A DNA stretch of 35,563 bases from Candidatus Geocrenenecus sp. JGI 0000106-J15 (GTDB lineage: Archaea; Thermoproteota; Nitrososphaeria_A; Caldarchaeales; Wolframiiraptoraceae): NCBI GenBank assembly GCA_000405685.1, contig ASPF01000014.1, positions 40,772 to 76,334 of the forward strand. The letters are read 5' to 3'. Shown in pieces: positions 7,489-16,454 of the stretch (position 1 is the first letter of the stretch; each line of letters starts with the position of its first letter). A program made the position numbers and the translations under genes. The notes beneath the pieces were generated by a model. That model made no database searches and was not told the origin of the DNA. It saw only the letters and a program-made list of their open reading frames with translations.

Positions 7489-8553
7489 ATGGTGTTCGAG
7501 ATACATCCTTTAATACTAAATATCTTGGTAAACTTCGCCATAGGTCTCATAATTACCGTAAGCCTAAACTTAGAAGTAGGAATAGCTGGAATATCTCAGT
7601 TTGGTAGAGTCTTGGCCGTAATTACTGGTGCGATCGTTGCTGCAGCTATACCAGGTAGGCTTCTTGCATCTTTGATAGGGCTTCCATCTGGAGTTGAATA
7701 CGCTGACCATCTGATAAATTTCAAGATAGTAGACCAGATAAACAAGATTTTAGCAGTAAATATCTCATTAGCAGTTGGGATACTTTTCTTTACACTAATT
7801 CTTGCAGCACTTCTCGGAGCGTTCATCGGATATCTCTGTTCATATCCAGCTCTAAGACTGAAAGAAGCCTATCTGGGAATAACGTTGCTTGCTTTTGGAG
7901 ACGTCGTAAACACGATCGCATGGAATGTTGACCCTATAGCTGGAGGTACACAAGGAGTAAATGTTCCAGATGTATTTAGATGGATCGGTGTAGGTCCTGA
8001 ACGCTACTTAGGAGTAATATTGATCCTGATCGGCTTTGGACTAGTAGTGTTTATCTTCGTTGAGAGATTGATAAGGTCACCTTTCGGGAGAGCTTTAAAA
8101 GCTATGAGAGATTCAGAGGTTGCCGCTACTGTTTATGGAAAAGATATAGTTAGATTAAGAGCACAAGCATTAATGGTAGGTGGGGCTCTAGCAGCTATAG
8201 GTGGGGCTTTATGGGCTTTCTATACTGGCAGCTTTAAAGCTGTAACCTATACTAGGCTTACCTGGACTTTCTGGCCATGGGCCTACATGATGCTGGGGGG
8301 AATAGGAAATAATCTTGGAATGCTTGTTGGAGTATTTGCTTTTTCAGTTATAAGAACTTTAATCTATGCGTATAAAACAGAGTTAACAGCATTCATACCT
8401 ATAAGCCCACAATGGTTTGAATACATTCTAGTTGGACTCGCCATAATAGTTCTGGTATTATTTAGACCACAGGGATTATTTCCTGAGAAACCTGCATTAA
8501 CTCTTCCTAAAGAAGAGATTGAGAAGATAAGACAAAGAACAAAGAAAGAATAA
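7489..8553 (+). CDS. livM: Branched-chain amino-acid-type ABC permease LivM
   Basis: A 354-residue polytopic permease of the LivM family. Features are SLNLEVGIAGISQFG near the N-terminus (matching the 'GxxGxxSLG' region), YPALRLKEAYLGITLLAFG, and the coupling loop SPFGRALKAMRDSEVAATVYGKD (EAA-like). The C-terminus has GGIGNNLGMLVGV and FRPQGLFPEK, diagnostic of LivM. A perfect ribosome-binding sequence AAGGAGGTG sits 6-14 nt before the ATG. It is the partner of LivH; the gene is followed by an inverted repeat and a convergent gene. Confidence 0.92.
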   Translation: MVFEIHPLILNILVNFAIGLIITVSLNLEVGIAGISQFGRVLAVITGAIVAAAIPGRLLASLIGLPSGVEYADHLINFKIVDQINKILAVNISLAVGILFFTLILAALLGAFIGYLCSYPALRLKEAYLGITLLAFGDVVNTIAWNVDPIAGGTQGVNVPDVFRWIGVGPERYLGVILILIGFGLVVFIFVERLIRSPFGRALKAMRDSEVAATVYGKDIVRLRAQALMVGGALAAIGGALWAFYTGSFKAVTYTRLTWTFWPWAYMMLGGIGNNLGMLVGVFAFSVIRTLIYAYKTELTAFIPISPQWFEYILVGLAIIVLVLFRPQGLFPEKPALTLPKEEIEKIRQRTKKE

Positions 8554-8573
8554 CTCTGACGGTGAGGGAAGTA

Positions 8574-8599
8574 AACCTAGAATCAAGAATTCCTAGGTT
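8574..8599. terminator. Inverted repeat between convergent genes
   Basis: AACCTAG (8574-8580) and CTAGGTT (8593-8599) form a 7-bp stem with a 12-nt loop, placed between the livM stop and the stop of the facing gene. It probably serves as a bidirectional terminator or 3'-end structure. Confidence 0.45.
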
Positions 8600-8604
8600 A
8601 TAAT

Positions 8605-9126
8605 TCAAAGAATGATTTTGAAGATTATTTTTTCATAACCGTTGTATATTTCTCCTCTTCTTATTGAAGATACTAGTAGTCTCTTATTCAGGATTTCCGT
8701 TTCTCCAGAAAGGTTTGCTTCAATGATCTCAACATCTGATGGAAAGACCCAGTATACTTCATAATCATATTCTGCTACTCCAGATTCATATCTACATTCA
8801 TATATGTTTGATCCGTCTCTAAGTTTACCACTAAACTCTAATATGTAGATTATAGATGGAAGTTCAGCAGCACCTCTAAATTCTAGATTAATCATTGACA
8901 CTTCTACCTCTACTCTTTCATCATTAACATAGACTTCTTCCTGCTGTAGGAGATAATTCATTGAATCTATTAATCTCTCCATCTCTTTTCTATAAGCTTC
9001 TTCATCCTTCATCAATTCATAGTAGAATCTCTCTTTGTCAAAGTAATCAAAGATAAGAATCTCTGTAAATCTTCCAGAATTATCTAAAGTAAAGAAGGCA
9101 TCTGCGTGAATAGGCTCAATATTCAT
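8605..9126 (-). CDS. Hypothetical protein, soluble, acidic
   Basis: A 173-residue protein with no signal peptide or membrane segment and no motif I recognise. The first 40 residues are aromatic-rich (FFTLDNSGRF, FDYFDKERFYYE), followed by a helical stretch with Met/Lys/Glu and then alternating beta-like segments rich in Tyr and Glu (SNIYECRYESG, YDYEVYWVF). The coding signal is convincing: long frame and consistent AGA/ATA codon use. It is convergent with livM and has no clear operon partner. Confidence 0.6.
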   Translation of the reverse strand: MNIEPIHADAFFTLDNSGRFTEILIFDYFDKERFYYELMKDEEAYRKEMERLIDSMNYLLQQEEVYVNDERVEVEVSMINLEFRGAAELPSIIYILEFSGKLRDGSNIYECRYESGVAEYDYEVYWVFPSDVEIIEANLSGETEILNKRLLVSSIRRGEIYNGYEKIIFKIIL

Positions 9127-9371
9127 AAAATCATCATCCTCAAATGTAAAATAGAAGATTCAATAATATTTACATCTTTACTTGAGAGAAAAAAGAAGAA
9201 CTGCTGAATACCTCTAGTTTTTTACTAAAGACTATTTTGTTGTCGATGATTCGAGGAAAACCTCTAAAGAACATACAGTCGCATTAATCAAAAATCAATC
9301 CAGTGTAGAAGTCTCCAAGAATTACGCCTTTTATGAGTTATCTTTATATGGCCTTGATATCATCATTCCAT
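9127..9371. other. Intergenic, no supported gene
   Basis: A frame without start codon runs open on the plus strand from about 9218 to 9417, overlapping the next gene in another frame. Its codon choice is not clearly coding. Nothing else convincing was seen here beyond AT-rich promoter sequence for the flanking genes. Confidence 0.4.
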
Positions 9372-9827
9372 ATGGAAGTAACGTTGGGATATATCCGGCT
9401 GAAAGCCAAAATATGTAACCCGTTTGACAAGAGTAAAAATGTCGAGTTAGAATTATTAGCGGATACTGGAGCTGTATATACGGGTGTTCCAAGCAGGTTG
9501 CTGAAAAGTATAGGGGTTGTCGAGTTAAGTAAGAGAAAGTTTAAATTAGCAAAGGGTAGACTTGAAGAATATCCCGTTGGAGAAGCATATATTGAAGTAG
9601 AGGGAAATGGTGTAACATCTCTAGTCGTCTTTCTTCCCGATGATGCAACACCTATTCTAGGTGTTACAACTCTTGAGCTCTTAGGGCTTCAGGTAGATCT
9701 AGTAACAGGTAAGCTGAAACCATTAGAATTATATCTGCTATTAAAAAATATGCGACTTGAGTACACCACAATTATTTTTGGTATTCTCAGAGGAAGAATG
9801 TATGATATGTGGAGTTCATGCACGTAA
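9372..9827 (+). CDS. Retropepsin-like clan AA aspartic protease domain protein
   Basis: A single-domain protein. After an internal Met start (9372; an ATG at 9333 is also possible) it has LLADTGAVYTGVP with the aspartic protease D-T-G triad, then a beta-rich stretch. Near the C-terminus comes PILGVTTLELLGLQVDL, the I-L-G-x-x-x-L-x-x-x-G-x-x-x-D pattern of retropepsin-like proteins in prokaryotes. These act as dimers, each chain giving one Asp; cellular substrates are mostly unknown. The tail after LKPLELYLL runs about 30 residues past the usual end of the domain, so the true C-terminus may be affected by a change near 9750. It stands alone between two minus-strand genes. Confidence 0.7.
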   Translation: MEVTLGYIRLKAKICNPFDKSKNVELELLADTGAVYTGVPSRLLKSIGVVELSKRKFKLAKGRLEEYPVGEAYIEVEGNGVTSLVVFLPDDATPILGVTTLELLGLQVDLVTGKLKPLELYLLLKNMRLEYTTIIFGILRGRMYDMWSSCT

Positions 9828-10017
9828 TCCTGCATTTTTCCATTGCAGATACTGTTATTACGGATTGGTGAAAACTTGAACTCATTTGACGAAGAATAAA
9901 GAGAAATTAATTTACTATGGTCAGACTGCCCGTCGTGTATCATATTTCAACTTGGACGTTGGTCATCATCCCAGTAAATTCTTTTGATAGACTTCTATTA
10001 AATCTTGTTCTATTATA

Positions 10018-12156
10018 TTATCTGCTATTCTTCTCTCTAGGTTCTCTAAGTACTATTCTTGCATCTACAGCTTTGAATCCTTTTCCTTTCTCGAATACTA
10101 TGACAGGGTTTATGTCAAGTTCACTTATGTATGGTTGTTCAAGGGAGAGCTGGGAGAGCTTCATAAGCCCTTCCGCTAATGCATCTATATCTCTTTCTTT
10201 TCCACCTCTATATCCTTTCAGTAGTTGGCTTGCACGTATATCTTCTATCATATGGTAGGCACTTAACTCACGGATTGGAGCAAGTCTAAAGCTTACATCT
10301 TTGTATGCTTCAACATATATTCCTCCTAGTCCGAACATTATTACAGGTCCAAAGAGCGGGTCTCTCTTAACACCGAAAATTACTTCAACACCATTCCTAA
10401 CCATTTCTTGAACTGTTACACCCCATATCCTAGCATCTGGAGCATTCTTCTTAACATTATTTACTATCCTGTTGTAGGCTGCTTTAACTTCTTCAGAGTT
10501 TTCTAATCTTATCTCTACTCCGCCTATATCGAATTTATGCACTATGTCTGGAGAAGCTATCTTCATTACGACTGGATAACCTATCTTCTCTGCGGCTTCT
10601 ACAGCTTCATCTAGATTCTTGGCTACAATCCATTCAGCAGCATTAAATCCATAACATTTCAATACTTCAAAAGCTTCAACATCAGGCATATATGTTCTTC
10701 CTTCAGCTAGTGCTCCCCGAATTATTTCTTCCGCCTTCTCTCTATTTACTATGAATGTTCTAACACCTGTTCTAGGTCTACTTATCCATTCTCCATAATT
10801 GAACAATGCTGCTAAAGCTCTCACAGCGTCTTCAGGAAAGTTATAGTTAGGTATTTTTGAATTCTCTAGTATATCTATGGCTGAGGATATATCGCTTACA
10901 CCCATAAAACATGTAAGTATCGGTTTTTTATATCTTGGAGCTATATCGACTACTATTCTCGCAATATCGTCGACAGTCGTCATCGCCTGGGGTGTAAGAA
11001 TTACTATTACAGCATCCACATTCTCATCGGCTAATACATGATTTAATGCATGTTGATATCTTAAATAATTAGCATCTCCAACTAGGTCTACTGGATTCTT
11101 AATGCTTGCTGCAGGAGAAAGCCCAGCTCTTAGATTCTTCTTTGTCTCTTCACTCAAGGGTGCAATTTTCAACCCACTTCTGACCACTGCATCTGTAGCG
11201 AGTATTGCTGGTCCACCAGCATTACTTATAATAGCTACTCTATTTCCACGGGGTATAGGCTGGGTTGAAAACGCTTTAGCGTAATTAAATAATTCTTCAA
11301 CTGATTCCACTCTTATTACTCCAGACTGGTTAAATATTGCATCATAGACTTCGTCTGAGCTTGCTAAAGCTCCAGTATGGCTTGAGGCTGCACCTGCACC
11401 TTCAGGAGTTCTACCAGCTTTTATAGCTATAACTGGTTTACCTACTTCTCCAGTAATATATCTTACAGTCTCAATGAATCTTCTACCATGGGATAAGTCT
11501 TCAATATACATTAAGATTACTTTAGTTTCAGGGTCATCTTTTAGATACTCAACTATGTCTATTTCGTTAACATCTGCTTTGTTCCCAAGACTTACAACTT
11601 TCGAGAACCCTATTCTATATTGTCTAGCATATTCTAAAGCGGCTACACATATTGCTCCACTCTGAGATATTAAGGCTGTTTGCCCAGCTAATGGCATCTC
11701 TCTAGAAAATGTAGCATTCATTCTAGTGTTCGGGTCAGTATTTATTATCCCTAAACAGTTGGGACCAATTATTCTTAAGCCTCCTCTCTTTGCTATTGAT
11801 ACCGCTTCTTCTTCTAGTTTTGCGCCTTCTGGTCCAATCTCTTTGAATCCAGCTGAGATTACGACTGCAGTTCTTACACCAACTTCAATGCATTCTTCTA
11901 AAACTTGTGGTACAGCAGTATTTGGTACAACTATTATAGCTAAGTCTATTTCATCAGGTATAGAGGAGATGTTCGGGTAAGCTTTTATTCCAAGAAGCGC
12001 TCTAGCTTTAGGATTCACAGGATAAATTACACCAGTAAAGTGGCCTTCAATCAGATTTCTAAGAATTGCATGCCCAACACTCTCAGGATGTCTTGAGGCT
12101 CCTACTACTGCCACTGAGTTTGGATAGAAGAATCTATGTAGGCTCAATGTTCCCAT
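10018..12156 (-). CDS. acd: ADP-forming acetyl/acyl-CoA synthetase, fused alpha-beta subunits
   Basis: A protein of about 710 residues in the NDP-forming acyl-CoA synthetase family (acyl-CoA + ADP + Pi to acid + ATP + CoA). Order: CoA-binding domain (SVAVVGASRHPESVGHAILRN), succinyl-CoA-ligase-like domain with the phosphohistidine loop SSHTGALA (His about 262 when counted from the upstream Met), then a C-terminal ATP-grasp domain (from about residue 480) with YPVVMKIASPDIVHK and EMVRNGVEVIFGVKRD. Fused alpha-beta forms occur in many archaea. A TATA element TTAAATATA (12175-12183) is about 26 nt from the second ATG (12156), which favours that start over the ATG at 12162. It makes ATP by substrate-level phosphorylation from acyl-CoA; the acyl substrate is not readable. 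Confidence 0.9.
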   Translation of the reverse strand: MGTLSLHRFFYPNSVAVVGASRHPESVGHAILRNLIEGHFTGVIYPVNPKARALLGIKAYPNISSIPDEIDLAIIVVPNTAVPQVLEECIEVGVRTAVVISAGFKEIGPEGAKLEEEAVSIAKRGGLRIIGPNCLGIINTDPNTRMNATFSREMPLAGQTALISQSGAICVAALEYARQYRIGFSKVVSLGNKADVNEIDIVEYLKDDPETKVILMYIEDLSHGRRFIETVRYITGEVGKPVIAIKAGRTPEGAGAASSHTGALASSDEVYDAIFNQSGVIRVESVEELFNYAKAFSTQPIPRGNRVAIISNAGGPAILATDAVVRSGLKIAPLSEETKKNLRAGLSPAASIKNPVDLVGDANYLRYQHALNHVLADENVDAVIVILTPQAMTTVDDIARIVVDIAPRYKKPILTCFMGVSDISSAIDILENSKIPNYNFPEDAVRALAALFNYGEWISRPRTGVRTFIVNREKAEEIIRGALAEGRTYMPDVEAFEVLKCYGFNAAEWIVAKNLDEAVEAAEKIGYPVVMKIASPDIVHKFDIGGVEIRLENSEEVKAAYNRIVNNVKKNAPDARIWGVTVQEMVRNGVEVIFGVKRDPLFGPVIMFGLGGIYVEAYKDVSFRLAPIRELSAYHMIEDIRASQLLKGYRGGKERDIDALAEGLMKLSQLSLEQPYISELDINPVIVFEKGKGFKAVDARIVLREPREKNSR

Positions 12157-12174
12157 ATACATTGTTGTTCAACG

Positions 12175-12183
12175 TATATTTAA
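12175..12183 (-). promoter_or_regulatory. TATA box of acd
   Basis: Minus-strand TTAAATATA is placed for transcription starting at the second ATG of acd, giving a leaderless message; no ribosome-binding sequence is seen. Confidence 0.45.
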
Positions 12184-12291
12184 GAGTGAAAAACTCTATG
12201 ATATATACTCTCTATACCAATTAGTAGTCATCTTTATTTTTATAAGATTTACATGGTAGTCGTAGCGACAGCTCTGACGTCCCCTATTCTT

Positions 12292-13017
12292 CTAGATTTT
12301 TATTTTTCTCAAGGCTTCAAATACTATATTTCCAGCTTCTTCTACCCATTTAGCTGTCTTCTCATCTATCCTCATTCTACTTTTATCAACAAGATTGTCT
12401 GTTATTATCAGTATAGCTCCAGTCTTTATTCTACGTAGATAACCTAATGCGAATATTGTTGCACACTCCATCTCTACTGCGGTTGCTCCAACTTTCACCC
12501 ATTGAGATATAAATTCTTCGTCTTCAGCATAATATGCGTCACTAGAAACTACTGGAGCTATCCAAAACCTCTTAAGCTTATTTCTCGCCTCGTTGACTAA
12601 TGCTTCTAGAACATCATAAGATGGTGCAGTCGGAGGAGCTAATCCAGGCATATACGCCGATATTGTGCCTGATCCTTTATAGTAGCAGGCTATATTCGGT
12701 ATAACTATGTCCCCTAAGTCTAATTCTCTTATTAAACCACCTGCTGTACCTAGTCTGATAATTATTTTTGCTCCAAGCATTCTTAATTCTTCGAAGACTA
12801 TCGCAGTAGATGGTCCACCTATACCATGGCAAGCTACAGTAAATATTTGATCTTTGTATTTTCCAGTATACGTTCTGAACCCTCTATTAGAAGAGACTAG
12901 CCTCGGTTCTTCAAGCATTCCAGCTATATAGTCAACTCTACCTGGATCACCCGCTACTATAACTTTCTCTGCTATATCTCCAGGTCTCGCTAATATGTGG
13001 ATTGGCTCACCTATCAT
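12292..13017 (-). CDS. PNP/UDP-family nucleoside phosphorylase
   Basis: A 241-residue hexameric-type nucleoside phosphorylase (PNP_UDP_1). Landmarks are HILARPGDIAEKVIVAGDPGRV at the N-terminus (phosphate site), then CHGIGGPSTAIVFEEL, the phosphate Arg in IRLGTAGGL, and VEMECATIFALGY with the ribose-binding Met-Glu pair (about 182-184). The catalytic Asp region is LIITDNLVDK. It cleaves purine nucleosides or uridine with phosphate for base salvage; archaeal relatives include purine nucleoside phosphorylase and MTA phosphorylase, and the exact base cannot be set. It is divergent from ogt with a 40-nt shared promoter region. Confidence 0.88.
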   Translation of the reverse strand: MIGEPIHILARPGDIAEKVIVAGDPGRVDYIAGMLEEPRLVSSNRGFRTYTGKYKDQIFTVACHGIGGPSTAIVFEELRMLGAKIIIRLGTAGGLIRELDLGDIVIPNIACYYKGSGTISAYMPGLAPPTAPSYDVLEALVNEARNKLKRFWIAPVVSSDAYYAEDEEFISQWVKVGATAVEMECATIFALGYLRRIKTGAILIITDNLVDKSRMRIDEKTAKWVEEAGNIVFEALRKIKI

Positions 13018-13057
13018 TTCATAAAGATTTATCAGTATCTACGCTTAAACTTTACCT

Positions 13058-13558
13058 ATGAATTCCTGTATCTATAAGACTCCTTTGAATGCGGTCTTAG
13101 GCTATATATGGACGGACAGAGGATTAAGAGAGATGAGCTTCTATAGTGATGAAGAATATTTCAGAGATTATCTAGAATCATTATCATTGAAATTAAACAA
13201 TGAGAGATTGATAGATTTAGAGAAGATGCTTGATAGTTATTTTAGAGGAGAACCTATCTTATTAGATTACCCTCTAGATATTTCTGGAACAGACTTCCAG
13301 AAGAGAGTTTGGGAAATCGTTAAACAGATACCTTACGGGCAAGTTAGAAGCTATAAATGGGTTGCTAGTAAAATAGGTAATCCGAAAGCCGCTAGAGCTG
13401 TAGGTACAGCAATATCACGTAATCCAGTCGTATTGATTATCCCATGCCATCGAGTGATTAGAAATAATGGTTCACTGGGAAGATATGGCGGCATGGACTG
13501 GCTTAAAGAGAGATTGTTAAGATTAGAGAAAGCAAGTATGATTTCAGAGAAGATTTAA
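13058..13558 (+). CDS. ogt: Methylated-DNA--protein-cysteine methyltransferase
   Basis: A 166-residue alkyltransferase that repairs O6-methylguanine by moving the methyl group to its own Cys. The C-terminal DNA-binding and active domain is clear: the helix-turn-helix FQKRVWEIVKQIPYGQVRSY, the Arg finger GNPKAARAVGTA with the conserved Asn after it, the active site PCHRV (Cys130) and the downstream loop GSLGRYGG. The N-terminal domain is short and diverged, as is common in archaea. The start codon is 40 nt from the divergent nucleoside phosphorylase, so the gene is probably leaderless. Confidence 0.95.
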   Translation: MNSCIYKTPLNAVLGYIWTDRGLREMSFYSDEEYFRDYLESLSLKLNNERLIDLEKMLDSYFRGEPILLDYPLDISGTDFQKRVWEIVKQIPYGQVRSYKWVASKIGNPKAARAVGTAISRNPVVLIIPCHRVIRNNGSLGRYGGMDWLKERLLRLEKASMISEKI

Positions 13559-13633
13559 TATCTCAAGTTGAAGTCTTCACCTGCTTTAAACCTTCTTCAT
13601 CGATATACAGACAAATAACTATGTTTGCACATT

Positions 13634-15970
13634 TTAACATCTCCTAATATTATGCATTGCTATCAAGTCTTTTTCAAAAATTTTTAGATCTTTAGGTATC
13701 TCGATATCTATGGGGTCTTTAAGAGTAAGGTTCTTTTCCTTCTTCATAGCCCATACCTCAGAGTTGAACCTTATCAATTTCTCTGTAAATATTGCATAAC
13801 GTGTAGACCATAATGCTTTTGGAAAACTCTGTAAGTGAATACTCTTTTTGGAATAGATTCTTCTCCATATCTCTTCTGTGATAAAGGGTGTTATTGGTGC
13901 AAGAAGCATAAGGATTGTTTTCAGTACGGTATGTAATGTATACCATGCTGCTCTCTGTTCTTGATATGTGAAATCTTTTAGTCCATAGGCTCTAGCTTTA
14001 CTTAGCTCGATATAATGGTCTGCGAATATGCTCCATGTAAAATATCTTATCTTTGTTGCAGGGATAAAGAAGTTGAATTCTCTATACCCCTCTAAGCTCT
14101 TCTTAATCGTTTTTGAAAGTTCAGAGAGTATCCATTTATCAGTTGGGGTTAGTTCAAACCTTCTAGGAATGGGGAAGGATGAAACATATCTAGCGATATT
14201 CCATATTTTTGTTATGAATTTCCCCGCATTCTGAATTCTTTGCTCTGAGATTCTAAAGTCTTCGCCAAGGCTTGCTTCTTGTGCACTCCAGAATCTAAAA
14301 ACATCTGCACCATATTTTTCCAATATAGGGATAGGGTCAATTACGTTACCTCTACTCTTACTCATCTTCTGACCATATTCATCCAGCCCCATTCCTCCTA
14401 TCCAAACATGGTAAAACGGGTACTTACCAGATAGTTGATAGCATCTCAATATTGTATAGTATAGCCATGTTCTAACGATATCCTTACCTTGGGGTCTTAT
14501 TCCATTTGGATAGCTGAGCTTAAAAAATTTCTTATCCTTCATATACCTTGAAATGTATAACGGGGATATGCTAGAATCCATCCATGTATCAAATGTTCTT
14601 TCTTCCCCTGTAAACTGTTTATTTCCACACTTAATACATTTCTCAAAGGTTGGTTTATCTCTCCATGGTCTATAATATTTTCCAGGTTCTGGAACGTGTG
14701 GCTCACCGCATCTTGAACAATACCATATAGGTATCTCTGTAGCATAATATCTTCTCCTACTTATTGGCCAGTCTATTCTTAGAGAGTTTATCCAATCTAT
14801 TAAAAGACGTTTATGATGAGGAGGATGAAACTTCATCTTCTCTATAATATTTAACAGGTCATTTACAAAGTCAAGCTGCTTTAGATAATACTCTCTCATT
14901 GGTATAATCTCTATAGGAGTTTTACTCCTTTCACATATTGGTGTTCTATGTATTATCTTTTCAATCTTAACAACTAAACCTGCTTCTTCGAGATCTCTAG
15001 TTATCGCTTCTCTAGCATCTATTATTCTCATTCCCGAGTATTTTCCAGCGACTTCGGTCATTCTCCCCTCCTCGTTTATTGCAATAACTTCCTGTAATCC
15101 AAGTTCTCTAAAGAGCAAGACGTCCATGTAGTCTCCATAGCTACAAACCATTACTGCTCCAGATCCAAACTCAGGTTTAGCAGCAGGATGAGGCATTATT
15201 TCTACTTCTTGTTCATAGAATGGAACTATTGCATGTTTCCAATGTAGGTGGGAGTACCTATAGTCGCTTGGATTAACTATCACTGCTCTACACGAAACTA
15301 GTAGCTCAGGTCTAGTAGTAGCTATAATAAGATTGCTATCTTCTTCTTTTACTTTGAACTTGATATACACGAGTTTAGTAGGCATTTCTTCATAATCTAT
15401 TTCAGCATCTGCTAATGTTGTTCCACATTCCCAGCAATAATTATTCGGTCTAGTCGCTGTATAAATTAATCCTTTCTTCCACAACTCTATAAATGTTGCT
15501 TGTGTAAGTTTACGATATTCTTCTGAGTCAGTTCTATAGTAGTTTTCGAAGTCTCCACTTAAACCCATTCTCTTCATAATCCATATCATCTCAGATTCAA
15601 GATCATCTAATGCATGGCTACATAATTCAATGAACTTCTCCCGTAAAGTATCTCTCATAGAGACTTTGTATGTTCTCTCAACATATAGTTCAACTGGTAG
15701 CCCATTCCTATCAATACCTATTGGAAAGTACACCGTTCGACCATTCATCCTAGCGGTTCTAGCAATCATATCTATCTGAGAGTATTGAGCAGCAGCTCCT
15801 ATATGCCATGGTCTACCACTTGGATAGGGTGGAGGGGTATCGATAACGAACAACTTCCTCCTCGGTCTTAATTTGACTTGATAGATTTTTTCCTCTACCC
15901 ATCTCTCATATATTCTCGTCTCCAATGAGGGTTCCCATCTCGTCTCATCTATCCTTGGTTTAAACTCCAT
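13634..15970 (-). CDS. valS: Valyl-tRNA synthetase
   Basis: A class I aminoacyl-tRNA synthetase that charges tRNA-Val. It has the HIGH motif PSGRPWHIG (about 51-59), the CP1 editing domain containing ATTRPELL with the post-transfer editing residues, zinc-like knuckles CWECG and CSRCG..CIKCG, TFDTWMDSS, and the KMSKS loop QKMSKSRGN. An anticodon-binding domain with LLAPITPFITEEIW follows. At 778 residues it matches archaeal ValRS, which lacks the long C-terminal coiled coil of bacteria. The upstream 132 nt contain a TATA element (TTTTTATAG on the minus strand, about 16066-16076), giving a leader of roughly 75 nt and a Shine-Dalgarno-like AGGCGAG just before the ATG. Confidence 0.97.
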   Translation of the reverse strand: MEFKPRIDETRWEPSLETRIYERWVEEKIYQVKLRPRRKLFVIDTPPPYPSGRPWHIGAAAQYSQIDMIARTARMNGRTVYFPIGIDRNGLPVELYVERTYKVSMRDTLREKFIELCSHALDDLESEMIWIMKRMGLSGDFENYYRTDSEEYRKLTQATFIELWKKGLIYTATRPNNYCWECGTTLADAEIDYEEMPTKLVYIKFKVKEEDSNLIIATTRPELLVSCRAVIVNPSDYRYSHLHWKHAIVPFYEQEVEIMPHPAAKPEFGSGAVMVCSYGDYMDVLLFRELGLQEVIAINEEGRMTEVAGKYSGMRIIDAREAITRDLEEAGLVVKIEKIIHRTPICERSKTPIEIIPMREYYLKQLDFVNDLLNIIEKMKFHPPHHKRLLIDWINSLRIDWPISRRRYYATEIPIWYCSRCGEPHVPEPGKYYRPWRDKPTFEKCIKCGNKQFTGEERTFDTWMDSSISPLYISRYMKDKKFFKLSYPNGIRPQGKDIVRTWLYYTILRCYQLSGKYPFYHVWIGGMGLDEYGQKMSKSRGNVIDPIPILEKYGADVFRFWSAQEASLGEDFRISEQRIQNAGKFITKIWNIARYVSSFPIPRRFELTPTDKWILSELSKTIKKSLEGYREFNFFIPATKIRYFTWSIFADHYIELSKARAYGLKDFTYQEQRAAWYTLHTVLKTILMLLAPITPFITEEIWRRIYSKKSIHLQSFPKALWSTRYAIFTEKLIRFNSEVWAMKKEKNLTLKDPIDIEIPKDLKIFEKDLIAMHNIRRC

Positions 15971-16102
15971 ATTTTCTCGCCTTCAACTCTTCTTCTTAAA
16001 AGAAGATTCCTTAAATTAATTCTTTTGCTGGTGAGATGTATCTTACAGTAATATCTAGGTTTCTAATCTATAAAAATAAAATTAGGTAGATGATAACTCT
16101 GT

Positions 16103-16408
16103 CTAGATCCCAAGCTTATCAAGCTTCTTTCTTACACGGTTTACCGTATCGGCTTTCAAAGGTTTCGTAAACTCAGGCGCTTCCTGTTCTACAGTTTTCC
16201 TCTTAACGAATAATCCACATCTCCCATCTGGAAGTAGTTTAACCTGTATACATTGAGAATAAGGACATTTGAAACCTATACATGCAGCATTAACCCATCC
16301 GCACCATGGTGGATTTCTTTTAAAGTCTAGAACTTTTTTACCGCATCTAAAGAATCTGCAAAGAGGGTTGCATATCTCTGTGGGCTCTCTACTAAGAACC
16401 CAGTCCAA
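16103..16408 (-). CDS. Small Cys-rich protein, possible metal binder
   Basis: A 101-residue protein with eight Cys in the first 65 residues (CNPLCRFFRC, PPWCGWVNAACIGFKC, SQC, GRC), then a charged helical tail. The spacing suggests a zinc or iron-sulfur fold, not a secreted disulfide protein: there is no signal peptide. I do not recognise the family. It lies 46 nt downstream of the surface-protein gene on the same strand and could be co-transcribed with it, or belong to a conserved archaeal zinc-binding family. Confidence 0.6.
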   Translation of the reverse strand: MDWVLSREPTEICNPLCRFFRCGKKVLDFKRNPPWCGWVNAACIGFKCPYSQCIQVKLLPDGRCGLFVKRKTVEQEAPEFTKPLKADTVNRVRKKLDKLGI

Positions 16409-16454
16409 TCTTTATTCACCTGTTATTACTCGGGCACCACTATATATATTTGAC

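Noticed and set aside
9218..9417. Open plus-strand frame of about 66 codons before the aspartic protease
   Set aside because: No start codon, overlaps the protease gene in another frame, and codon choice is not convincingly coding.
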